Below, piece by piece: positions 8,422 through 18,045 of a DNA stretch of 64,000 nt (position 1 is its first letter; every line of letters starts with the position of its first letter). Position numbers and translations under genes: made by a program. The stretch is from Flavobacterium jumunjinense (GTDB lineage: Bacteria > Bacteroidota > Bacteroidia > Flavobacteriales > Flavobacteriaceae): positions 2,232,001 to 2,296,000 of the forward strand of contig NZ_CP091285.1 in the NCBI RefSeq assembly GCF_021650975.2. The letters are read 5' to 3'. A model generated the notes under the pieces. The model had not been told where the DNA came from, did no database searches, and saw only the letters and a list, made by a program, of their open reading frames with translations.

Positions 8422-10773
8422 ATGGTTACAGAACTACAATATCCAAGTCCGTTTAAAACGCTTATTTCTTTCCATCTTTTAATTGAAAAATTAGAAGAAA
8501 TGGCAAAGTCTGATGTTGATTATAGATCTAACTATGCAAAAAGTTTATTAAAACAAGTTGAAAACAAACCAGAACTGATTGAAGGAATTCAAGATGTCTC
8601 TTTTATTAAGGAGAATGAATCGTTAATTAGGGATTTATTATCTGACTTATTTCCAACTGGATTAACGAATAATGAAATTAAGGCGGTAACATTGCCTTTT
8701 GTCAATTTCACCTTTAATTATACACAACGATTTAGAAAAATTCTCGATGCTGCCGGAATGACTTTCGATATTGAAATTCGTGATTTTGATGAACATCAAT
8801 TTTATCTAATGAATTGCTATATTATTCTGAATGCTTATTATAACCAAAAAATTGATAGTAGAAAACCCTTGTTTTATGATATTCCAGACGAAAACGGAAT
8901 CATGAATCATTATCGAATTTTGTATAATGCCGACTTTATAGAAGTTACTCCAACGGAAAAAATGGTGCCTTTAACACAAGATGAAATTAATCTGTTGATT
9001 GATAACTATGATGATTTAGAGTTATGGAAAGAAAAGTTTCCTCCACATTCATGGTTGTTAAAAGGATTTGGAATTGTTACTTTAGTAGATGTAACAGTTG
9101 AAAGTGCAGTTTCTAATTTAAAGACTAATTTATTAAAAACGGATACAGAAAAACAAGATTTTGAAGAAAGTTCTGAAGCTATTTTTAAATCAATTTTTAG
9201 AATAAAAGATGTTAGAATCGGTTTTACAAAATATGATGAAGTTGATAAAAAATTCGTAAAACCACCTTTTAGTGAAAACAAAATAATCAGTTATTTGTTG
9301 TGTAATTTAGAAGAAGAAAAATGTGATGGGGTTTTATGTAATTTTACTTTAGATACATTAATTCAAAAAAAACAACCGTTAATAGTTTCTAATGTAGAAG
9401 ATTTTCAGTCGAATGTATTAGCAGAACGATTATTAAGTCAGAATGTTAAGAGTTGTATTTTAGCTCCAATTGTAAAAGAAGGTTCGTTGTTGGGAATTAT
9501 TGAAATTGCTTCTTCAGAACCAAGAGCATTAAATTCGATCAATGCCAATAAAATTGATTTAATAATGCCCTATATCGTTGACACTGTTGAGCGTTCAATG
9601 ATTGAATTTGAAAACTTAGAAGAAGCAATCATCCAAAAAGAATATACAACAATACATTCTAGTGTGTATTGGAAGTTTAAAAACGAAGCACAGAATTATA
9701 TTAAATCTAGCGCGTCAACAAAGGATTATATTTTTAAAGAAATTGCATTTAAAGAAATTTATCCGTTATATGGACAAATAGATATTAAAGGTTCATCAGA
9801 CAAACGAAATCAAACGGTAAAAACGGATTTAAAAAGTCAGATTCAAACACTAATTAATATAGTTAATGAAATAAAAAAGTTAAGTAATTTAATGATTTTA
9901 GATCAAAAAATATTTGAACTTACTGAATTTCTTACAGAGTTAGGTTTACCTTTAAAAGCAGATATGGAACAGCAAATTCAAAGTTTTATTGAATCTGAAA
10001 TTCATCCTTTAATTCAATCTGCAAAAGTTAATAGTACTTTAGAACAAAACATCAAGTCATACTTTGAAAGTTTAGATCCAAAAACAGGAATGTTTTATCA
10101 TTCAAGAAAAGATTTCGATCATACGTTGTCGGTTATCAATAAAAAAATGGCTTCTATATTAGATGAAAAACAAATAGAAGCACAAAAAATATATCCTCAT
10201 TATTACGAACGTTTTAAAACTGATGGAGTAGAGCATAATTTATATATTGGAGCTTCAATTGCACCAACTATTCCTTTCGATAAAATGTATCTTAATAATT
10301 TAAGGTTATGGCAATTGCAAGCGCTATGTGAAATGGAGTTAGAACATCATAAAATAAAAGAAACTTTACCTTTTGTTTTAGAAGTTACTTCTTTAATATT
10401 GGTTTTTAGTTCTCCTTTATCGATTCGTTTTAGAATGGACGAAAAACGCTTTGATGTTGACGGCTCTTATAATGCACGATATGAGGTGGTTAAAAAAAGA
10501 ATCGATAAGGCATATGTTTTAGGAACTCAAGAGCGTATTACAGAAAAAGAAAAAATAACTATTGTTTACTCACACGATCATGAGGAAAAAGAATATTTAA
10601 AATACATTAAATTTCTTCAGCATAAAAATGTATTAGAAACGGCAATCGAGCAATTTGAAATTGAAGATTTACAAGGTGTTTCTGGTCTGAGAGGTATTCG
10701 TGTGAAAGTTGTTAATGATATGGTTGTAGAGAAAAAATATTCCTATCAAGATCTTTTAGACGAACTTAATTAA
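8422..10773 (+). CDS. GAF domain-containing protein
   Basis: A 783-residue soluble protein with no signal peptide. A GAF-type sensory domain is seen at about residues 240-395: IVSNVEDFQSN, then SCILAPIVKEGSLLGIIEIAS, the usual small-ligand or chromophore pocket strands. The N-terminal 240 and C-terminal 380 residues match nothing I can name. No histidine kinase, GGDEF, EAL, cyclase or HTH motif is visible, so the output is unknown. Proteins of this architecture appear widespread in flavobacteria (from memory). The last 4 bases overlap the end of the convergent HD-PycTM gene. Confidence 0.75.
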   Translation: MVTELQYPSPFKTLISFHLLIEKLEEMAKSDVDYRSNYAKSLLKQVENKPELIEGIQDVSFIKENESLIRDLLSDLFPTGLTNNEIKAVTLPFVNFTFNYTQRFRKILDAAGMTFDIEIRDFDEHQFYLMNCYIILNAYYNQKIDSRKPLFYDIPDENGIMNHYRILYNADFIEVTPTEKMVPLTQDEINLLIDNYDDLELWKEKFPPHSWLLKGFGIVTLVDVTVESAVSNLKTNLLKTDTEKQDFEESSEAIFKSIFRIKDVRIGFTKYDEVDKKFVKPPFSENKIISYLLCNLEEEKCDGVLCNFTLDTLIQKKQPLIVSNVEDFQSNVLAERLLSQNVKSCILAPIVKEGSLLGIIEIASSEPRALNSINANKIDLIMPYIVDTVERSMIEFENLEEAIIQKEYTTIHSSVYWKFKNEAQNYIKSSASTKDYIFKEIAFKEIYPLYGQIDIKGSSDKRNQTVKTDLKSQIQTLINIVNEIKKLSNLMILDQKIFELTEFLTELGLPLKADMEQQIQSFIESEIHPLIQSAKVNSTLEQNIKSYFESLDPKTGMFYHSRKDFDHTLSVINKKMASILDEKQIEAQKIYPHYYERFKTDGVEHNLYIGASIAPTIPFDKMYLNNLRLWQLQALCEMELEHHKIKETLPFVLEVTSLILVFSSPLSIRFRMDEKRFDVDGSYNARYEVVKKRIDKAYVLGTQERITEKEKITIVYSHDHEEKEYLKYIKFLQHKNVLETAIEQFEIEDLQGVSGLRGIRVKVVNDMVVEKKYSYQDLLDELN

Positions 10774-11957
10774 ACGACAGCTTTCATTTTAAAAGCAACT
10801 ACAAAAGCAATAACCGAAAAGATAATTCCAATCATAAAAATGTTATAGGTAATACGTAATAAACGATATTTACGTTCTAAAACAATACCTAAAAAATATA
10901 AATCTTTAATCATAGAGTTGTAAAGATACTCTCTGTCTTTCATCATTTCATTAACTGCTTCTTCATAGTCCTGATAAGGCATTTTGTAAAAATTACCAAA
11001 GAACAAAAGATTTACTTTTTTGTCTTTCACATCTTGACTTGTAAACGTGCCCGATGTAACTTTTGGACGTGTAGAAAGTATGGCAAAAATAATGGATACA
11101 ACACTCCAAAGCAGCATAATAAAAGTCGGAATAATTAAGTGTTCATTGCTAGGACTGTCTAATTTTGGAATAATACTAGAAAGCGCAATAGATATGATAA
11201 TTGCGTTAACCGATAAAAGGATATTGGCTTTGCTATCTGCAATGCCACTAAGTCGAGTGTGATTGTTTAGCGTAACTCTAAACAGAGTGTCAATACCTCT
11301 TTCTGACTTCACTTCCTTTGTTTTTTTCTTCTTTTTTTCTGCACCAGCATCATTCGTAATCATATTGTCATTAGCTAAAAATTGTTGAATCTTTGTTATA
11401 TTCTTTTCTTTCTTTGGTTTCCAGTTAGCTAAAGCATAAGAAGTATAATAAGTATGTTTTTGAGTTAGCATTGCAAGGTTTTCTCTTGCCCATTCTTCAT
11501 TAGTGAATTTTTTATCGCAGGTTGCTTCCCATTCTTTTCGGAGCTCTTCACAAACAGATAAATAGTTTTTCTTAGAAAAATGATGAAAATCGGCATCTCT
11601 AATAATTTGTTCAAATTTAGTTTTAGGAACATAATTAAACACAGTTGCGTTTATTAAAGCAACTACTTCATTAATATATTCGTTATTAATGTTGTTCTCT
11701 TTAAGAAAAGCAGTTGCAATTTCGCAACTAAAGGCTTCATGGTTTTGAGCATTAATAGTATAACCTGTATCATGAAACCAAGCCGAAATTATTAATTTTT
11801 CTTTATCTTCGTGAGATATTTGATAATAATTAGCCATTTCAATAACTGCTTGAATCACCTCGTTAGTGTGGTCGAAGTTATGATACGTAAAAACGGGCGG
11901 AAGTTTTTCTTTAAATAATTCTTCTACAAATTTTTCTGCTTTTAAAATCAAATTCAT
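10770..11957 (-). CDS. HD-domain phosphohydrolase fused to a Pycsar-effector-like membrane domain (PycTM/DUF5706)
   Basis: 395 residues in two parts. Residues 1-180 form an HD-type metal phosphohydrolase: YHNFDH (H30), WFHDTG (H62/D63), a further His in NHEAFS, and IRDADFHHF (D121). After a charged lysine-rich linker (200-222), residues 225-390 carry the PycTM signature RLSGIADSKANILLSVNA with membrane helices at about 244-263 and 274-294, a cytosolic stretch, and a third helix at 369-389. PycTM proteins are membrane-damaging effectors switched on by cCMP or cUMP in Pycsar defence, where a cyclase is adjacent. No cyclase is visible here. The start codon lies only 26 bp from that of the divergent phosphoesterase gene. 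Confidence 0.85.
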   Translation of the reverse strand: MNLILKAEKFVEELFKEKLPPVFTYHNFDHTNEVIQAVIEMANYYQISHEDKEKLIISAWFHDTGYTINAQNHEAFSCEIATAFLKENNINNEYINEVVALINATVFNYVPKTKFEQIIRDADFHHFSKKNYLSVCEELRKEWEATCDKKFTNEEWARENLAMLTQKHTYYTSYALANWKPKKEKNITKIQQFLANDNMITNDAGAEKKKKKTKEVKSERGIDTLFRVTLNNHTRLSGIADSKANILLSVNAIIISIALSSIIPKLDSPSNEHLIIPTFIMLLWSVVSIIFAILSTRPKVTSGTFTSQDVKDKKVNLLFFGNFYKMPYQDYEEAVNEMMKDREYLYNSMIKDLYFLGIVLERKYRLLRITYNIFMIGIIFSVIAFVVAFKMKAVV

Positions 11958-11982
11958 TGTTTACTATTTATCCGACTAATTT

Positions 11983-14900
11983 ATGAAAATGTTTTTGGTT
12001 AAAACGCAAATTTCTCTTTTTCGTTACTTTTCAATTGTGCTACTAACACTTTTTCTGTTTAATTCGTGCGCAACAATGCAATTGCAAATTAAAGAAGAAA
12101 AAGAAAATAAAGTTATTCAATTGAATGAAAATCAAGAAATTGCGCATACCTTTTATTTAATGGGAGATGCCGGTAATGCTAAAAAAGATAGTACAACTGT
12201 TGCATTGTCTCTTTTTTCTAAGAAATTAGATATTGCTAATGAAAATGCTACTGTTCTATTTCTAGGAGATAATATTTATCCAAAAGGATTGCCTGAAAAA
12301 GACAGTGAAGAAAGGGCTTTGGCCGAGCATCATTTAAATGTACAAGTAGAAGCCGTAAAGCAATTTAAAGGAAAAACCATTTTCTTGCCAGGAAATCATG
12401 ATTGGTATAATAACGGAGTAGAAGGTTTAAAAAGACAACAAAAATATATAGAAGATAAACTTGGGAAAAAGTCTTTTCTTCCTAAAAATGGTTGCCCATT
12501 AGAGAAAATTAAAATAGGAGAGGATATTGTCTTATTACTGATAGATTCCGAATGGTATATTACCAATTGGGACAAACATCCAACAATTAATGATGATTGT
12601 GATATTAAAACTAGAGCCCAATTTCTAGATGAATTTAGAAGTGAGATAAAAAAAGCAAGAGGAAAAACAACGATTGTAGCCATTCATCATCCTATGTTTT
12701 CAAATGGACCACATGGTGGTCAATATTCGTTTAAGAATACAATGCAACCTTTTTTTCCTTTAGGCAATATTAAAAACCTGTTAAGAGAAACAACGGGTGT
12801 TGTAAATGCCGATTTGCAGAATGTACATTATAACGAACTAAAGAAAAATATTGTAGCAGCTTCTCAATTTAATGATAAAGTAATTATAGTTTCAGGTCAC
12901 GAACATAGTTTACAATATTTAGTACAAGACAATATTCCGCAAATTATTAGTGGTTCGGGTTCTAAAACCACTGCAACAAGAAATGTAGGTGGTGGAAAAT
13001 ATGCTCATGCAGCAAACGGTTTCGCAATATTAGAAATATACGAAAATGGAGCTTCCTTGGTTAAATTTATTAATGCAGAAAATGACACTGTTGAATATGA
13101 AACACAAGTTCTTGGGGCAACCACTAAAAAATATATTGAAGAATTTCAACCGATAGTTCAAGATTCTATAAAAGTAGCTATTTATACTGAAGAAGAAACA
13201 ACGAAAAACAAGTTGCATAAATTACTTTGGGGAGAGCGTTTTAGAAAATATTATAGCGTTCCAGTGCAAGCGAAAATAGTAAATTTGGATACTTTATTTG
13301 GAGGTTTAACACCTGTTAGAAAAGGTGGAGGGACACAATCTAGAGCTTTACGATTAGAAGCGAAAGACGGAAAGCAATATGTAATGCGTGCCATGAAGAA
13401 AAATGCATCACAATATATTCAAGCAGCGATGTTTAAAGATCAATATGTAGAAGGTCAATTTAGAAATACAGCTTCCGAAAGTTTAGTAAAAGATGTGTTC
13501 ACAGGTTCATATCCTTATGCTCCTTTTGTTGTAGGAACATTGTCTGATGTAATTGGCTTGCATCATTTAAATTCTAATTTGTATTACATTCCAAAGCAAA
13601 AAGCATTAGGCGATTTTAATAGTGAGTTTGGTGACGAATTATATTTGTTTGAAGAACATGCTTCAGACGGACATTTAGAATTAGCGGGAAATAATTTTTC
13701 AGGAGAAATAATTAGTACACATGATGTTTTTAAAGAAATTCATGATGATGAATCTAAGAAAATAGACGAAAAAGCATTCGTAAAAGCGCGATTGTTCGAT
13801 ATGTTAGTAGGTGATTGGGACAGACATCAAGACCAATGGAGATGGTTGCAGTTTAAAGAAAATGGACAAACAATTTATAGGCCTTTACCTCGAGATAGAG
13901 ACCAACCGTTTTCTAGAATGTCAGACGGTTTTTTATTAGGAGCAGCAGTTCGATTAATTCCAGCAGCTAAAATTCTTAGAAAGTATAACGATGATTTAAA
14001 AGATGTGAAAGGCTTTAATTTTGAACCTTTTCCTCTAGACATGGCTTTTACCAATCAACTAGAGAAGAAAGATTGGGAGGAACAAGTAAAGTATATTCAA
14101 GAAAATATTACAGATGAAGTAATTGATGAAGCTTTTCGTATTGTGCCAAAAGAAGTGAATGATGCAACCATTATTGAAATAAAAGAGACATTAAAAGCAA
14201 GAAGAAGCAACTTGCAAGCCATTTCAGACCGATATTTTGCGGTAGTAAATAAATTTGCAGTCTTAACAGCTACCAATAAAGACGATTACATTAAAATCAA
14301 TTGTTTAGCAAACGGAAATGTTGAAGTTACTTTTCTTAGAAAAAAAGATAAGACTATAAAAGATCAATTTTTTCATAGGATATATAATCCAAAAGAAACA
14401 AAAGAAATTTGGGTATATGGTTTAGATGACGATGATACTTTTGAAGTGACAGGAAAAAGTAAAAAGATAAAAATCAGATTAATTGGTGGTCAAAACAATG
14501 ATGATTATAAAGTAGAGCAAGGAAAGAATATTGTAATTTATGATTATAAATCGAAGAAAAATAATGTGAAAGAAGCGCATAAAGCAACATTAAATCTACA
14601 AGATGATTATAATGTAAATGTTTATGACTATAAAAAAATAAAAAACAACACCAATCAAATTATACCAATAATAGGTGCAAATCCAGATGATGGTTTGAAA
14701 ATTGGTTTTACGGATTTATATACCAAATATGGTTTTGAACGTAATCCGTTTTCAAGTCAACATGAAGTGAAAGCTGCCTACTATTTTGCAACAAATGGTT
14801 ATGAATTAAGTTATAAGGCAGAAATAGCCAATGTAATTGGTAATTTTAATTTAGAATTACATACAGCATTACAAAGTCCAAATTTTTCTCAAAACTTTTT

Positions 14901-15690
14901 TGGATATGGTAATGAAACATTGAATGAATATGACGATGATAATTTAGATTATAACAGAATCAAAGTGAGGAAATTCACCTTGTCTCCTTCATTAAAGTGG
15001 AGAAGTAGATCAGGAAGTATTGCAGCCCTAAAAATGACCTATGAATCGATAGAAGTAAATAATACACCTTATAGATTTGTAGAAAACAATATACAATTGC
15101 CTAATTATATTTTCGATGAAGTGCAATTTGTAGGAGCAGAAATTAATTACCAATTTGAAAATTACGATAACAAAGCCAATCCTACAAACGGAATGAAAAC
15201 TGCTTTTTCATTCGGATATAAAGCAAACATTGATACAAAAAACAGAAATTTTGCCTACTTGATTCCAGAAGTTAGTTTCAATCAAAAGTTAATACCTTCA
15301 GGACGATTAGTCTTAGCTACAAAATTGAAAAGCCATATTATATTCGGAAATAACTTTGAATTCTATCAAGGTGCATCAATCGGAGGAGCAGACGGATTGC
15401 GTGGTTATAGAAACGAACGGTTTTTAGGAAACCAATCATTCTATCAAAACACAGATATTCGTTATAGCTTTAACAGTCTAAAAACAAGAATTATTCCAGT
15501 ACGATTTGGGCTTTATGGCGGTTTCGATTATGGAAGAGTTTGGTTAGAAAATGAAAAATCTAATAAATGGAACAATTCATATGGAGGTGGCTTCTTTATT
15601 GATGGAGTCGAATTATTGACAGCTAATTTTGGAGTCTTTGGCTCTTCAGACGGAGTTAGAGTTGCTTTTGGTTTAGGGTTCGGTTTTTAA
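11983..15690 (+). CDS. Lipoprotein: metallophosphoesterase, kinase-like domain, BamA/TamA-type outer-membrane barrel
   Basis: A 1235-residue exported protein with a lipobox (LFNSC, Cys at about 29). Residues ~50-350 are a calcineurin-like phosphoesterase: LMGDAGN, FLGDNIYP, LPGNHDWYNN, AIHHPMFS and VSGHEHS. Residues ~445-660 contain motifs reminiscent of HipA/FAM20-type kinases: YVMRAMKK (candidate ATP Lys), LVGDWDRHQDQW (candidate catalytic loop, near 606-617) and RPLPRDRDQPF (candidate metal Asp). Residues ~890-1235 are amphipathic strands ending in LGFGF, with GGADGLRGYRNERFLG, which is the BamA/TamA/Omp85 barrel lid motif. The phosphoesterase and barrel calls are firm; the kinase-like call is inference. 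The 3' end overlaps the next, convergent gene by 18 bp. Confidence 0.85.
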   Translation: MKMFLVKTQISLFRYFSIVLLTLFLFNSCATMQLQIKEEKENKVIQLNENQEIAHTFYLMGDAGNAKKDSTTVALSLFSKKLDIANENATVLFLGDNIYPKGLPEKDSEERALAEHHLNVQVEAVKQFKGKTIFLPGNHDWYNNGVEGLKRQQKYIEDKLGKKSFLPKNGCPLEKIKIGEDIVLLLIDSEWYITNWDKHPTINDDCDIKTRAQFLDEFRSEIKKARGKTTIVAIHHPMFSNGPHGGQYSFKNTMQPFFPLGNIKNLLRETTGVVNADLQNVHYNELKKNIVAASQFNDKVIIVSGHEHSLQYLVQDNIPQIISGSGSKTTATRNVGGGKYAHAANGFAILEIYENGASLVKFINAENDTVEYETQVLGATTKKYIEEFQPIVQDSIKVAIYTEEETTKNKLHKLLWGERFRKYYSVPVQAKIVNLDTLFGGLTPVRKGGGTQSRALRLEAKDGKQYVMRAMKKNASQYIQAAMFKDQYVEGQFRNTASESLVKDVFTGSYPYAPFVVGTLSDVIGLHHLNSNLYYIPKQKALGDFNSEFGDELYLFEEHASDGHLELAGNNFSGEIISTHDVFKEIHDDESKKIDEKAFVKARLFDMLVGDWDRHQDQWRWLQFKENGQTIYRPLPRDRDQPFSRMSDGFLLGAAVRLIPAAKILRKYNDDLKDVKGFNFEPFPLDMAFTNQLEKKDWEEQVKYIQENITDEVIDEAFRIVPKEVNDATIIEIKETLKARRSNLQAISDRYFAVVNKFAVLTATNKDDYIKINCLANGNVEVTFLRKKDKTIKDQFFHRIYNPKETKEIWVYGLDDDDTFEVTGKSKKIKIRLIGGQNNDDYKVEQGKNIVIYDYKSKKNNVKEAHKATLNLQDDYNVNVYDYKKIKNNTNQIIPIIGANPDDGLKIGFTDLYTKYGFERNPFSSQHEVKAAYYFATNGYELSYKAEIANVIGNFNLELHTALQSPNFSQNFFGYGNETLNEYDDDNLDYNRIKVRKFTLSPSLKWRSRSGSIAALKMTYESIEVNNTPYRFVENNIQLPNYIFDEVQFVGAEINYQFENYDNKANPTNGMKTAFSFGYKANIDTKNRNFAYLIPEVSFNQKLIPSGRLVLATKLKSHIIFGNNFEFYQGASIGGADGLRGYRNERFLGNQSFYQNTDIRYSFNSLKTRIIPVRFGLYGGFDYGRVWLENEKSNKWNNSYGGGFFIDGVELLTANFGVFGSSDGVRVAFGLGFGF

Positions 15691-16545
15691 AACGGGAATA
15701 GGAAATTCATATACGTTGCCCGAATTTTCACCCGCTTCATCTGCAATAATAAGCAAGTCGTTGTTTTTAAAACAAATGGCTTCTTTTTGCGACTCATGTT
15801 GTAAATCATAGATGCTAATCTCGCCATTCGTGAAATTATCCGATTCGAAATTTTCAAATAACCAAACGATGGAATGAGAAAGCAATACCATTTTAGTACC
15901 ATCATTGGTAATTGATGCACTAGTAATAGTACAGTTTTCTTTGTTATTACAGGTTTTGAAAATATCAATTAATTCAGCTTTATGGTGTCCTGTTTTATTA
16001 GGAACTTTATAAATTAAAACTGTACCGTCAAAATCTTTACTTCTGTTCTTAGTAAAAAGATAAAAACTCCCTTTCCATTCAAAGAATGATTCACAATCGT
16101 AGAACATCTCTTTTTTGTCAGAAGGAAACTCTTTTTGTTCAGGATAATAGAAAGTAGTTTTTGCATCTGTAGCAATTTTATTTTTGTCTAATTGATTGGC
16201 ATCAATTTTATAAATGCATAAATTTTTACGAATATTTTTATTGTTCCCAAAATCTCCAATATAGAGGTTTCCAGAAACATCAGAAGCTAAATCTTCCCAA
16301 TCTTCGTTTTTGATGTTTTCAATATTTATTTCGGTATCAATCTTTCCGTTCTTATTCAATAAATAGATGCTATTCTTGTTTTTACTATCTTCAATAACAA
16401 AGGTTTTGTTGTTGATGTAGGCAATACCAGAAACTTCATCTAGTTTTTTCGGAAGTTTATAAGAAACGGTTAATCCGGTTTTTTTTTCAGAGCATGATAG
16501 AACTAAAAATAAGAGCAATAAAGAGCTAGGAAAAATTAATTTCAT
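15673..16545 (-). CDS. Beta-propeller lipoprotein of unknown function
   Basis: 290 residues beginning with a lipoprotein signal (LLLFLVLSCSEKK, Cys at about 18). The body has repeated strand-rich segments (KLDEVSGIAYINNKTFVIED, NLYIGDFGNN, SFYLFTKNRS, VWLFENFES, LLIIADEAG) consistent with a beta-propeller of the SdiA-regulated/NHL type. No catalytic motif is visible. The stop lies inside the last codons of the convergent phosphoesterase-barrel gene. A ligand-binding role at the outer membrane is only a guess. Confidence 0.7.
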   Translation of the reverse strand: MKLIFPSSLLLLFLVLSCSEKKTGLTVSYKLPKKLDEVSGIAYINNKTFVIEDSKNKNSIYLLNKNGKIDTEINIENIKNEDWEDLASDVSGNLYIGDFGNNKNIRKNLCIYKIDANQLDKNKIATDAKTTFYYPEQKEFPSDKKEMFYDCESFFEWKGSFYLFTKNRSKDFDGTVLIYKVPNKTGHHKAELIDIFKTCNNKENCTITSASITNDGTKMVLLSHSIVWLFENFESDNFTNGEISIYDLQHESQKEAICFKNNDLLIIADEAGENSGNVYEFPIPVLKTEP

Positions 16546-16637
16546 AAAGTTTGATAGTTGAGATAAGACGCTTCTTCAAATGTATAAAAAATAATTCAAA
16601 CCTGAGAAATATCATGTTTTAAGATTTCATTCAATAG

Positions 16638-16645
16638 TAAATTTG
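16638..16645 (+). promoter_or_regulatory. -7 promoter element (TAAATTTG) for the CoA-transferase gene
   Basis: Fits TAnnTTTG and lies 22 bases before the ATG at 16668. No good -33 TTTG is seen at the expected distance. Confidence 0.5.
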
Positions 16646-16667
16646 TAGTAAATAAAAATCATTAGGA

Positions 16668-17942
16668 ATGAGTAAGTATGTAACGGCTGCTGAAGCTGTA
16701 AAAATAGTAAAATCTGGAGATAGAGTATATGTCCAAGCAGCTGCTGCAACACCAACAATATTAACAAAAGCATTGTCAGAAAGAGCATCAGAATTAAGAG
16801 ATGTCGAAATTTGTCATTTGCACACAGAAGGAGAAGCTCCATATGCTAATCCAGAATTAATAAACAGTTTTCATGTAAATTCTTTTTTTATAGGAAAAAA
16901 TGTTCGTCACACCTTGCAAGCAGGTAACGGTTCCTATACACCTGTTTTTTTAAGTGAATTACCACGCTTGTTTCGAAAAAATGTATTACCATTAGATGTA
17001 GTATTTATTCATGTTTCACCACCAGATAAGCATGGATATTGTTCGCTAGGTGTTTCTGTAGAAGCAACAATTGCCGCTATTGAAAATTCAAAGAAAATAA
17101 TTGCTCAAGTTAACCCGCAAATGCCTAGAACATTTGGAGATGGAATTCTTCATGTTTCGGAAATAGATTATTTAGTAGATGTTAATTTACCTATATTTTG
17201 CCATGAAGTAGCTCCTTTTACAGATGTTGAAGAGAAAATAGGAGAATATGTTGCATCTTTAATAGACGATAAAAGCACCTTGCAAATGGGAATTGGAAAT
17301 ATTCCAAATGCAGCATTAAGTAAATTAACGAATCATAAAAATCTAGGATTACATACTGAAATGTTTTCAGATGGAGTAATTGATTTAATTGAAAAAGACG
17401 TTATTAATTGTAATTATAAAGGTACGGTTAGAGGCAGAGCCTTAGCAACGTTTTTAATTGGTTCACAAAGACTATACGATTTTGTAAACGATAACCCCTT
17501 TGTAGAATTAAGAGAATCATCTATGGTAAACGACACAGCAATGATTCGTAAAAACCCAAAAATGATTGCGATAAATTCTGCAATAGAAGTAGATGTTACA
17601 GGACAAGTTTGTGCCGACTCTATAGGAGGGAAGATGTATTCTGGAGTTGGAGGACAAATGGACTTCATGCGAGGTGCTTCTTTAAGCGAAGGCGGTAAGG
17701 CAATAATTGCATTACCCTCTGTTACAAAAAGAGGAGAAAGTAGAATTGTACCTTATTTAAAACAAGGAGCAGGAGTTGTAACGACACGTTCTCATGTTCA
17801 ATATATAATTACAGAAAATGGAATTGCCGATTTATATGGTAAAACACTGAAGAAAAGGATTGATGAAATGGTTAAGATTGCACACCCAGATCATCAAGAA
17901 AGGATTGAAAGACAATATTTTGAGTTAACAAGTGCAAAATAA
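16668..17942 (+). CDS. Acetyl-CoA hydrolase/transferase family protein (acetate or 4-hydroxybutyrate CoA-transferase)
   Basis: 424 residues, cytoplasmic. The enzyme moves CoA between acyl-CoA and a carboxylate (or water) through a glutamyl-CoA intermediate. The catalytic Glu is in LHTEMFSDGVIDL (about E231), and the CoA-binding glycine-rich blocks LQMGIGNIPNAAL and GVGGQMDFMRGA are present. The length and the C-terminal ENGIADLYGKTL block fit the 4-hydroxybutyrate/acetate CoA-transferase subfamily. It stands alone with its own promoter, so the physiological acyl group cannot be told. Confidence 0.93.
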   Translation: MSKYVTAAEAVKIVKSGDRVYVQAAAATPTILTKALSERASELRDVEICHLHTEGEAPYANPELINSFHVNSFFIGKNVRHTLQAGNGSYTPVFLSELPRLFRKNVLPLDVVFIHVSPPDKHGYCSLGVSVEATIAAIENSKKIIAQVNPQMPRTFGDGILHVSEIDYLVDVNLPIFCHEVAPFTDVEEKIGEYVASLIDDKSTLQMGIGNIPNAALSKLTNHKNLGLHTEMFSDGVIDLIEKDVINCNYKGTVRGRALATFLIGSQRLYDFVNDNPFVELRESSMVNDTAMIRKNPKMIAINSAIEVDVTGQVCADSIGGKMYSGVGGQMDFMRGASLSEGGKAIIALPSVTKRGESRIVPYLKQGAGVVTTRSHVQYIITENGIADLYGKTLKKRIDEMVKIAHPDHQERIERQYFELTSAK

Positions 17943-18017
17943 TTATTGAAGTAAAAAGTTTTTTTCTATTTAACTGAAAATAAATGAAATAAAAGATTTT
18001 TGTATCTATTAAAAGAT

Positions 18018-18025
18018 TATCTTTG
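18018..18025 (+). promoter_or_regulatory. -7 promoter element (TATCTTTG) for the RRM protein
   Basis: Fits TAnnTTTG, 20 bases before the ATG at 18046. A TTTG at 17999-18002 is 15 bp upstream, shorter than the usual spacing. Confidence 0.55.
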
Positions 18026-18045
18026 TAGCAAATAAAATTTTATTT

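Noticed and set aside
8422..10773. GAF protein as a possible cyclase partner for the HD-PycTM protein
   Set aside because: No cyclase, GGDEF or nucleotidyltransferase motif is visible and the genes are convergent, so a Pycsar pair cannot be claimed.
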